The position numbers and the translations under genes were made by a program. Positions 28,700 to 35,436 of a stretch of DNA of 56,003 nucleotides are shown in pieces (within the stretch, counting starts at the first letter, position 1; every line of letters begins with the position of its first letter). The notes beneath the pieces were generated by a model. The model was not told the DNA's origin and searched no databases. It was given only the letters and a program-made list of their open reading frames with translations. The DNA comes from Streptomyces sennicomposti (lineage in GTDB: Bacteria; Actinomycetota; Actinomycetes; Streptomycetales; Streptomycetaceae), in the NCBI RefSeq assembly GCF_019890635.1, contig NZ_JAIOAB010000046.1:1-56003 (forward strand). The letters are read 5' to 3'.

Positions 28700-29626
28700 A
28701 TGCGCGCGCGATACGGAGTTCCCCTGGGCATCACGGCGGCCGCCACCGCCGGTCTTCTCTACTCGGCGGGCTTCGAGGTCCGCTCCTTCCGCCTGCGGCG
28801 GGTGACGGTCCCGGTGCTGCCCTCCGGTATGCGCCCCCTGCGCGTCCTGCAGGTCTCCGACATCCACATGGTCGGCGGCCAGCGCAAGAAGCAGCGCTGG
28901 CTGCGCTCGCTGGCCGGGCTGCGCCCCGACTTCGTGATCAACACGGGCGACAACCTCTCGGACCCGGAGGGCGTGCCGGAGACGCTGGACGCGCTCGGCC
29001 CGCTGATGGAGTTCCCGGGCGCGTACGTCTTCGGGTCCAACGACTACTACGGCCCCAAGCTGCGCAACCCGGCCCGCTACCTGCTGGAGAAGGCGAGCGG
29101 CCGGCACGGCCTGAACGGCAACAAGCCCGCGGTCGGCGCGATCCACAACCCGTGGGAGGACCTGCGCGACGGTTTCGACGACGCGGGCTGGCTCAACCTG
29201 ACGAACACCCGCGGCACCCTGAAGATCGAGGGCGTCTCGGTGGAGCTGACCGGCCTGGACGACCCGCACATCAAGCGGGACCGGTACGCGAAGGTGGCCG
29301 GCGGCCCGTCCGGCTCGGCGGACCTCTCGCTGGGCGTGGTCCACGCCCCGTACCTGCGCGTCCTGGACTCCTTCGCCGCCGACGGCTACCCCCTGATCCT
29401 GGCCGGCCACACCCACGGCGGCCAGCTCTGCATCCCGTTCTACGGCGCGCTGGTCACCAACTGCGACCTCGACACCGACCGGGTGAAGGGCCTGTCCACC
29501 CACACGTCGGAGGGCCGCACCTCCTACCTGCACGTCTCCGCCGGCTGCGGCACCAACCGCTACACCCCGGTCCGCTTCGCCTGCCCGCCGGAGGCGACGC
29601 TACTGACGCTGGTGGGGCGGGAGTAA
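28700..29626 (+). CDS. Membrane-anchored metallophosphoesterase
   Basis: 308 residues. An N-terminal hydrophobic segment (ITAAATAGLLYSAGF) anchors it. The calcineurin-like motifs are VSDIHMVGG (D-x-H), INTGDNL (GD), GSNDYYG (GNxx with S for the first N) and LAGHTHGGQL (GHxH). This is the Rv3683-type protein found beside ponA2. It probably acts on phosphoester lipids or nucleotides at the membrane; the substrate is unknown. Confidence 0.88.
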   Translation: MRARYGVPLGITAAATAGLLYSAGFEVRSFRLRRVTVPVLPSGMRPLRVLQVSDIHMVGGQRKKQRWLRSLAGLRPDFVINTGDNLSDPEGVPETLDALGPLMEFPGAYVFGSNDYYGPKLRNPARYLLEKASGRHGLNGNKPAVGAIHNPWEDLRDGFDDAGWLNLTNTRGTLKIEGVSVELTGLDDPHIKRDRYAKVAGGPSGSADLSLGVVHAPYLRVLDSFAADGYPLILAGHTHGGQLCIPFYGALVTNCDLDTDRVKGLSTHTSEGRTSYLHVSAGCGTNRYTPVRFACPPEATLLTLVGRE

Positions 29627-29814
29627 CCCACCGGAGCCCACCGGGGGCGGGAACAACCGACCGGAGGGGCGGGAGCAACCCGGCTGGAGCCCCGCCCCTT
29701 GATGGGCGCCGTGAGGCGTGCTCAGGCACCGCACGTCGCTCGCCCATGTCACCCGCGTCACCCACACAGCCCACCCGAATCGCCCGTTATGCCCCCTCTT
29801 CCTACCGTGAGGGC

Positions 29815-30906
29815 ATGACCGCCGCGCCGCATCCTCCCTCGTCCCCACCTGGGCCGATATCCCCGGCAGCAGCCCCCTCCCCCGCACGGGCCACCCGGTC
29901 CTCCGCGTTCCCGACGGACCCGACGGACCCGGCGCCCACGAACTCGGAGCACCCGGCACCGGAGTACCTGGCCTCGGAGCACCCGGCACCGGAGAACCTG
30001 GTGCCGGACTACCCAGCGTCGGAGAACCTGGCTCCGGAGAATCTGGCGCCCGAGATCCCGGCACCGGAGACCGAGGAAGCCCCCGCCCGGGCAGCCGCCA
30101 CCACCCCCACCGCGCCCCCGACACCGCTGCCGTTCCTGCGGGACATACCGGGCCTGCCCGCGATCCCGGGGATCAGCGCCCTGACGCCCTCCATCGTCCC
30201 GGCGGCGGCCGTAGTCACACCGTTTCGGCGCCCCTGGGCGGCGGCGTACCGCCTCCTGATCGCCACGGCGGCCACGGCGGCGGTGGCCGCGGAACTGCTG
30301 ACCGGCCCCGCGCTCCACGTACTCAGCCACTTCGCGATCCAGGCGAACATCCTCCTCGCCCTGGTCCTCACCGCCTCGGCCCGCCGGGCATGGACCGCCC
30401 GCCGCCCGCTACCGGCCTCCCTGACGGGGGCGACCGTGCTGTACGTCACCCTCGCCGCCCTGGTCGATCACCTGATGCTCTCGGGGAACACCCCGCCGTT
30501 CTCGATCACGGGCAACCCGGGCGCGCACCCTCTGTGGCAGTCGACGGCCGGCCACCTCATCCACACGGCGATCCCCCTGGCCGCCCTCCTGGACTGGCTC
30601 CTGCTGACCACCCCGGCCCGCCTGCACCTGCGCCAGGCCGCCCCGTGGCTGCTCTACCCGCTGGCCTACCTGGCCTTCTCCCTCGCCCGAGGGGCACTCC
30701 TGCCCCCGACGGCGAGCGACCGCTACCTCTACCCCTTCCTGGACGTCGCCCGCCACGGCTACAAACACGTCCTGGGCAACGCCCTCCTCGTAGGCCTCTC
30801 CTGCTACGCCCTCGCCCTCCTCCTGATCGCCGCCGACCAGGCCCGCCCGAACCCGGTCCGCCACCGCTCCAAAACCGGATTTCGTCTCCGGCCCCCGGTG
30901 GGCTAA
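29815..30906 (+). CDS. Pr6Pr-family membrane protein with repeat-coded N-terminus
   Basis: 363 residues from ATG 29815 (GAGGG upstream). The C-terminal 230 residues form about six membrane helices of the Pr6Pr/FAR-17a-like type (AAYRLLIATAATAAVAAELL, LVDHLMLSG, HLIHTAIPLAALLDWLLL). The N-terminal 130 residues are Pro/Glu/Ala-rich. Inside them residues 45-84 are eight pentad repeats of consensus E-x-x-A-P, encoded by a 15-bp minisatellite (29947-30066). The function is unknown. Confidence 0.75.
   Translation: MTAAPHPPSSPPGPISPAAAPSPARATRSSAFPTDPTDPAPTNSEHPAPEYLASEHPAPENLVPDYPASENLAPENLAPEIPAPETEEAPARAAATTPTAPPTPLPFLRDIPGLPAIPGISALTPSIVPAAAVVTPFRRPWAAAYRLLIATAATAAVAAELLTGPALHVLSHFAIQANILLALVLTASARRAWTARRPLPASLTGATVLYVTLAALVDHLMLSGNTPPFSITGNPGAHPLWQSTAGHLIHTAIPLAALLDWLLLTTPARLHLRQAAPWLLYPLAYLAFSLARGALLPPTASDRYLYPFLDVARHGYKHVLGNALLVGLSCYALALLLIAADQARPNPVRHRSKTGFRLRPPVG
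29947..30066 (+). repeat. 15-bp coding minisatellite, eight units
   Basis: Eight in-frame units such as GAGCACCCGGCACCG and GAGAACCTGGCTCCG encode E-H-P-A-P, E-N-L-A-P and E-I-P-A-P pentads inside the Pr6Pr-like protein. No frame slips. Confidence 0.9.
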
Positions 30907-30939
30907 AGTAAACGTCGTCGCCGCAACAAGCAGCGACAT

Positions 30940-31013
30940 CGGGGTGTAGCGCAGCTTGGCAGCGCGCTTCGTTCGGGACGAAGAGGTCGTGGGTTCAAAT
31001 CCCGCCACCCCGA
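30940..31013 (+). tRNA. tRNA-Pro (anticodon CGG)
   Basis: 74 bases without encoded CCA. The acceptor stem CGGGGTG/CACCCCG pairs fully. The D arm is GCGC...GCGC, the anticodon arm is CTTCG-TTCGGGA-CGAAG with anticodon CGG, and the T arm is GTGGG-TTCAAAT-CCCGC. Discriminator A. It reads CCG codons, which are abundant in this genome. Confidence 0.95.
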
Positions 31014-31026
31014 CAGCCGTAAGATC

Positions 31027-31068
31027 AGGTGAGGCACCTAGGAGCATTCCTAGGTGCCTCACCTGTTT
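31027..31068 (+). terminator. Terminator of the tRNA-Pro gene
   Basis: A 17-base perfect stem (AGGTGAGGCACCTAGGA with its complement) and GCAT loop, followed by GTTT. It begins 14 bases after the tRNA. Confidence 0.9.
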
Positions 31069-31116
31069 CCGGGTACGGCAGCGGCTGATGTCCTCTGTTC
31101 TCGGTAGGGTCCCGCC

Positions 31117-31308
31117 ATGAGCGAGACCGATCCGTCGGCGGAGGCCGCCAAGGGGCGGGCGCCTCTCTGGTTGGACCCGGAGGACCTGCGCTGGTTGTCC
31201 AGGCACTGCTGCTGCCCCGTGGACGCGTCCGAGGAGGAGAAGGACCGCTGCGGACGTGTGCGGTTCCGTGCCGGTGCGGCACTGCACAAGCACGGGCAGT
31301 CCCACTGA
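31117..31308 (+). CDS. Small Cys-rich hypothetical protein
   Basis: 63 residues. PLWLDPEDLRWLSRHCCCPVDASEEEKDRC contains four cysteines (CCC and C, 11 residues apart), then RVRFRAGAALHKHGQ. The Cys cluster and downstream histidines could bind a metal. No family is recognised. AGGG stands upstream of ATG 31117. It is transcribed after the tRNA terminator. Confidence 0.55.
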   Translation: MSETDPSAEAAKGRAPLWLDPEDLRWLSRHCCCPVDASEEEKDRCGRVRFRAGAALHKHGQSH

Positions 31309-31718
31309 CCCCGCGATCGGGAGCTGAGGCAGGCGCCGAGGGCAGCGCCGGGACGCAGATGTTTCGCCCGGCTCCTGACACGACGACACAGTCGGCATGG
31401 GTCGTCGTGGCGGGCGGGCCCAGAGGGGCGGTCGGGGCGTCGTCTGCGGTGGCTGTGCGGCCAAGCTCCAGGCTGTGCGTGGCTGTATGCCTGAGTCGTC
31501 GTCACTCGATCGTGACCAAGCGTCAGTCATCGCCGGGCTGCACCTGACGCCCTGTGCGCGGGGCCCCGGATCTCCGGCCATGGGCTGGGCCTGTGAGTGT
31601 GAGAGGCCGAGGGCCGGGGGTGCCGAGCGTACTCGGGTGGTTACGGTGGCGAGTTCAGAACGTCTTTCGCGCCACACCTCCCTGCGCGGCGCGCCGCGCC
31701 CGACTACTCTCATCAGGC
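31309..31718. other. Intergenic region with no gene seen
   Basis: Several open frames exist on both strands but none has a ribosome site or a recognisable protein. GC content is slightly lower and more uneven than in the core genes. It lies between two small orphan genes downstream of the tRNA. Confidence 0.45.
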
Positions 31719-32102
31719 ATGTCGTACCCTGACGAACTCCTCGTCGACATCGCCGCGATGGTGGAGTCGCAGCACAGCAGTCGAATGTCCCTGACCGTGG
31801 TGATCCCCGGCGCCGTGATCACCGGGCGGCTGGCCCCCGAGGCCATGTGGAAGCAGCGCGTGGCGGAGGTCCTGCGGGACTCCGAGGACCTGCGCCCCTT
31901 CTCGGCCGCGTTCGCCGGATCCGATCCCGGTGGCGACGAGGAGCCCTCGCCTCCCAAGGACCGGCCCACCCATCTGCACTTCCACGTCGCCCGCATCCTT
32001 CAGGGCAGCTTCGGCATCCCTGACACGGGCGGCATGTACCGCGTGGCGCTGAAGGACGTCAGCGCCTGGACGATCGGGGACATCGGCTACTCGGATCAGT
32101 GA
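31719..32102 (+). CDS. Hypothetical protein, possibly GvpU-like
   Basis: 127 residues: MSYPDELLVDIAAMVESQHSSRMSLTVVIPGAVITGRL... The hydrophobic strand LTVVIPGAVITGRLAPEAMW and a C-terminal ALKDVSAWTIGDIG recall the gas-vesicle accessory protein GvpU. No other gas-vesicle genes are present, so that name is only a resemblance. HLHFHVARI is a striking His-rich strand. It converges with the DUF4234 gene, 13 bases away. Confidence 0.5.
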   Translation: MSYPDELLVDIAAMVESQHSSRMSLTVVIPGAVITGRLAPEAMWKQRVAEVLRDSEDLRPFSAAFAGSDPGGDEEPSPPKDRPTHLHFHVARILQGSFGIPDTGGMYRVALKDVSAWTIGDIGYSDQ

Positions 32103-32115
32103 GCGGAGCGGCGGC

Positions 32116-32619
32116 TCAGGCCGCCAGGAGGACCTCGGTGCCCGGGGCGGCACCGGGGTAGGCGTCGGCCACCAGGTTCAGCTGACGCTGCATGTACCAG
32201 ATGTTGAGACCGAAGACGAAGGCCAGCCAAGTGCTCGCGGCGGGGCTGCACGTCACCGGCAGCCCGGCCGCGCGCTGCGCGTTCGCGATGGCCTTTCCGG
32301 TGTTGTGGTACGAGATCAGCGGAGCGATCAGCGTCCAGCTCAGGAAGATCATCACCAGCACACTGCCCGCCGGGCTGAGCACCCGGCGCCGGTCGAACTC
32401 CTGCAGCTCCTTATGGATCTTGTAGTACCAGACGAGCTGGTAGATACCCAGGGTGATCAGCGGCAGGCCCAGCCACACCGCGACGGGGCCGCGACGCTTC
32501 ATGGCCAGGCCGGTGGGGCGGCTCGCTATCGGGGCGGCGGCGCCGGGCGCGAGGGCTCCAGCGTGCGCGGCAGACCCGTACGCCTGGCCGGCGTCGGTGG
32601 TGGGCTGGATGTCGTCCAT
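32116..32619 (-). CDS. DUF4234 membrane protein
   Basis: 167 residues. After a Pro/Ala-rich cytosolic N-terminus come three or four helices, including VAVWLGLPLITLGIYQLVWYYKIHKEL, which is the DUF4234 signature (G-I-Y-x-x-x-W-Y-Y-K). The function is unknown. Confidence 0.8.
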   Translation of the reverse strand: MDDIQPTTDAGQAYGSAAHAGALAPGAAAPIASRPTGLAMKRRGPVAVWLGLPLITLGIYQLVWYYKIHKELQEFDRRRVLSPAGSVLVMIFLSWTLIAPLISYHNTGKAIANAQRAAGLPVTCSPAASTWLAFVFGLNIWYMQRQLNLVADAYPGAAPGTEVLLAA

Positions 32620-33072
32620 ACGTTTTCCTCGTCTGCTGTCTGGTGGCCACCGTGCGCATTACGGACCGCGGGTTGCGGTTGCGCGGTGTGGAGCACTGGA
32701 TGTTCGAGCGGAGGCAGCCTGACAGGAAGTGAAGAAGCTGTGAAGGAGATCACCTTATTCTGTGATCGTTCGTCATGACATCGTGATCAAGCGGGAGTCG
32801 CGGGCGCGGGAGCCGTGGGAGTCGCGGGCGCGGGAGCCGTGGGGAGCCTCCGGCACGTGGGAGGTTTCGAGGGGTTTCGGCTGATACGGCGCTTCGCTCG
32901 GATCCGTGCTAGCTTTGAAGTAGTTGCAGTTTGGTACCCACAAAGCTTCAGTGTGCGCCTGGTGTATGTGACCGGCGCATCTTTTTGTTTCCGGCCTGTT
33001 CCGGATGGGTCGTCTCAGCAACCGGCGCTCCACACGGAGTGGCGCGCCAAGTGACCCGTAGAGGAGAAAAAC
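32620..33072. other. Long leader/promoter region of the cold-shock gene
   Basis: No gene. It contains two exact 24-base tandem repeats (32793-32840), then a relatively AT-rich stretch (GCTAGCTTTGAAGTAGTTGC at about 32909) suited to a promoter, and a T-rich segment CATCTTTTTGTTTCC at about 32979. A long structured 5' leader is usual for cold-shock mRNAs. Confidence 0.5.
32793..32840. repeat. Two exact 24-bp tandem repeats
   Basis: Identical units 32793-32816 and 32817-32840 (each begins GGGAGTCGCGGGCG). They are non-coding and lie upstream of the cold-shock gene. Confidence 0.9.
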
Positions 33073-33276
33073 ATGGCCACCGGTACCGTGAAGTGGTTCA
33101 ACGCGGAAAAGGGCTTCGGCTTCATCCAGCAGGACGGCGGCGGCCCCGACGTCTTCGCCCACTACTCCAACATCGCCGCGCAGGGCTTCCGTGAGCTTCA
33201 GGAAGGCCAGCGGGTGAACTTCGACGTCACGCAGGGCCAGAAGGGCCCGCAGGCGGAGAACATCACCCCCGCGTGA
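33073..33276 (+). CDS. Cold-shock protein
   Basis: 67-residue single OB-fold RNA/DNA chaperone. RNP1 is KGFGFIQ and RNP2 is VFAHYSNI, and MATGTVKWFNAEKGFGF is the usual start. The strong ribosome site GAGGAGAAAAAC precedes ATG 33073. HYSNI with Asn and PDVFAHY match the Streptomyces SC7.0-type proteins. Confidence 0.97.
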   Translation: MATGTVKWFNAEKGFGFIQQDGGGPDVFAHYSNIAAQGFRELQEGQRVNFDVTQGQKGPQAENITPA

Positions 33277-33316
33277 TCTGATCCTCCGGACGCCTGCGAC
33301 GACGGCGTCCCCATCG

Positions 33317-33364
33317 GCCCGGGTCGGCCTCCTCGTGAGGCCCGACCTGGGCTTTTGTGTTTTC
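33317..33364 (+). terminator. Rho-independent terminator of the cold-shock gene
   Basis: A long stem (GCCCGGGTCGG-CCTC / GAGG-CCCGACCTGGGC, loop CTCGT) followed by TTTTGTGTTTT. It is the clearest T-tailed terminator in the window. Confidence 0.9.
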
Positions 33365-33396
33365 CGGGTGCTCTGCGGGGGGCGTTCGCCGGGTTC

Positions 33397-34305
33397 TCAC
33401 TGGTTCCAGCTCTCGTCGTACGGGTCCGCCGGTGTCGGCACCGGTTGCGCCGCCATGACCTCCAGGTACGGGATCGGGCCGTCGTTCACCGGGTCCCTGG
33501 TGCGGCGGGCCGTGTAGACGCCGGTCACCCGCAGCCAGGTGTCCGGCTCCAGCACCGGGGGGACCCGGCCGGTCAGGGCGATCTTGACGGGCTGGGCGTC
33601 GGCCGCGCAGCAGTTCAGCGCCATGCGGACGAGGTACGGCGTGCCGTCGCCGGCCAGCGCGACGAAGCCCGTGACCTGGACGCGCCGCCCGGCGACGGTG
33701 CGGCCGTGGTCGTAGATCGCCCGCGTCGCGTAGTCGACCACGCTCAGGCGCAGCGGGTCGCCGGGCGGGAGGGACGCGTAGCCGTACGGCGGCTGGAGCG
33801 CGGTGCCGGAACGTACCGCGCTGTACGAGCCGAGGGCGGGCGGGGCGACCAGGATCAGGGCGAAGAGGGGGAGGAGCAGGAGCCAGGCGACGCGGGGTTC
33901 ACGGTGGGTGGGGGGCTCCTTCGGGGGTGGCGGCGCGGCTCGGGGGTCTGCCTGCTCCGCTTCCGTGAGGGACGGCGCGTTTCGGGGCTCGGCCCGCGTC
34001 GCTTCCGGGGGTGACGGCCGGTCTCCGGGGGCAGCCGGGGCCTGGTTCGGGGGCGGTGGCGCGTTGTCGGGAGCTGCGGGAGTCTGGTTCGGGGGTGCGG
34101 CTTCGTCGAGAGTCGCGTTTCCGCCGGCTCGCCTTCGGTCCAGCCACACCGTCATCAGCGCCGTCACGACGAGTACCGCGCCCGACACCAGCAGCATCGG
34201 GCGCAGGCCCGCCTTGACGTAGCGCAGGTACAGGTCGGTGGCGCCCGCGTGCAGCAGGGCGCCGCCGACCAGGAACAGCACGGCCGCCTGCGCCTGCCGG
34301 TTCAC
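33397..34305 (-). CDS. TIGR03943-family membrane-associated protein (YcgQ-like)
   Basis: 302 residues from GTG 34305. Two N-terminal helices (AVLFLVGGALLHAG, MLLVSGAVLVVTALMTVWL), a Pro/Ala/Glu linker (70-140), a third helix (WLLLLPLFALILVAPPALGSY), then a soluble domain with the conserved LNCCAADAQP. It overlaps the permease by four bases. This pair matches the Bacillus YcgR-YcgQ arrangement. The substrate is unknown; the CC motif hints at metal handling. Confidence 0.82.
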   Translation of the reverse strand: MNRQAQAAVLFLVGGALLHAGATDLYLRYVKAGLRPMLLVSGAVLVVTALMTVWLDRRRAGGNATLDEAAPPNQTPAAPDNAPPPPNQAPAAPGDRPSPPEATRAEPRNAPSLTEAEQADPRAAPPPPKEPPTHREPRVAWLLLLPLFALILVAPPALGSYSAVRSGTALQPPYGYASLPPGDPLRLSVVDYATRAIYDHGRTVAGRRVQVTGFVALAGDGTPYLVRMALNCCAADAQPVKIALTGRVPPVLEPDTWLRVTGVYTARRTRDPVNDGPIPYLEVMAAQPVPTPADPYDESWNQ

Positions 34306-35294
34306 AGCAGCACCGCCCCGGTCAGCACCGATCCCAGGACGGCCAGGGCGAGCGTGGCCGGTGCGAAGCGCAGGGCGAAGCCCCGGCCGAAGGCGCCCGC
34401 CTGCAGGGCGAACAGCTTCAGGTCGATCATCGGGCCGACCACCAGGAACACCAGCCGGGCCGTGAGCGAGAACTGCGACAGCGACGCCGCGACGAAGGCG
34501 TCCGCCTCCGAGCAGATCGACAGCAGCACCGCCAGCGCGGCGAGCGCGACCACCGCGACCAGCGGGTTCCCGGCCGCCGTGCGCAGCCAGCTCGCCGGGG
34601 CGAGCGCCTTCAGCGTCGCGGCGGCCATCGCGCCCACCACCAGGAAGCCGCCGGCGTGCATGACGTCGTGCCGTACCGAACCCCAGAACGCCGCTCCCCT
34701 GCTCAGACCCTCGTCGTGGGCGCGAGCGGACGGGCGGAGCCAGTCGGCGCGGCCCAGGCGCTGCCACAGCCAGCCCATCGCGCACGCCACCAGCAGGCTC
34801 GCGGCGAACCGGGCGAGGACCATCTTGGGGTCGTGGGGGAAGGCGACGGCGGTGGCCGTCAGCACGATCGGGTTGATCGCGGGCGCGGAGAGCAGGAAGG
34901 CCAGCGCCGCGGACGGGGTGACGCCGCGCCGCACCAGCGCGCCGGCCACCGGTACGGAGGCGCACTCGCAGCCCGGGAGCACCGCGCCCGCCAGCCCCGC
35001 GACCGGGACGGCCAGGGCCGGGCGAGACGGGAGCGCGCGGGCGAAGAACGACGGCGGGACGAACACCGCGAGCGCCGCCGACAGCAGCACGCCGAGCACC
35101 AGGAACGGCAGCGCCTGCACCACCACCGCCACGAACACCGTCGTCCAGCTCTGCATCACCGGCGCGGACAGCGCCCCGCGCAGCGGGCCCTGCGCCACCA
35201 CCATGACGAGCAGCAGCAGGGTCAGGGCGACGGGCGAGGTGAGGTGCCAGCCGTCGTTCCGGGGCGGGGCGGCGGCTGGTCGGCTGTCGGCCAC
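34302..35294 (-). CDS. UPF0718/DUF318-family permease (YcgR/YraQ-like)
   Basis: 330 residues from GTG 35294 (GGAGGGACC upstream). About eight helices. GAVLPGCECASVPVAGALVRRGVTPSAALAFLLSAPAINPIVL is the hallmark with the CxC in PGCECASVP. SEADAFVAASL and GPMIDLKLFALQ are further family blocks. The CxC is related to that of ArsP arsenical permeases. It is the first gene of a two-gene unit with the TIGR03943 protein. A longer start to 35408 lacks a ribosome site. Confidence 0.85.
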   Translation of the reverse strand: MADSRPAAAPPRNDGWHLTSPVALTLLLLVMVVAQGPLRGALSAPVMQSWTTVFVAVVVQALPFLVLGVLLSAALAVFVPPSFFARALPSRPALAVPVAGLAGAVLPGCECASVPVAGALVRRGVTPSAALAFLLSAPAINPIVLTATAVAFPHDPKMVLARFAASLLVACAMGWLWQRLGRADWLRPSARAHDEGLSRGAAFWGSVRHDVMHAGGFLVVGAMAAATLKALAPASWLRTAAGNPLVAVVALAALAVLLSICSEADAFVAASLSQFSLTARLVFLVVGPMIDLKLFALQAGAFGRGFALRFAPATLALAVLGSVLTGAVLL

Positions 35295-35436
35295 GGGTGC
35301 GGTCCCTCCGGGGGTGTGGGCGGGGGTGGTCCTCCCCTCGGATACGGCGGGGCGGGGGCCGGCGTTCAGCGGCGCCGGCGGGAGGCGGGGCGGTGGATCT
35401 GGAACCACCCGTCACGGTGGGGCAGTCTTCTTTCTC

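Noticed and set aside
31059..31505. Minus-strand frame of 148 codons downstream of the tRNA
   Set aside because: Its start lacks a ribosome site, it is Ser/Arg/Pro-rich without a domain, and it overlaps the tRNA terminator side and the small plus-strand gene.
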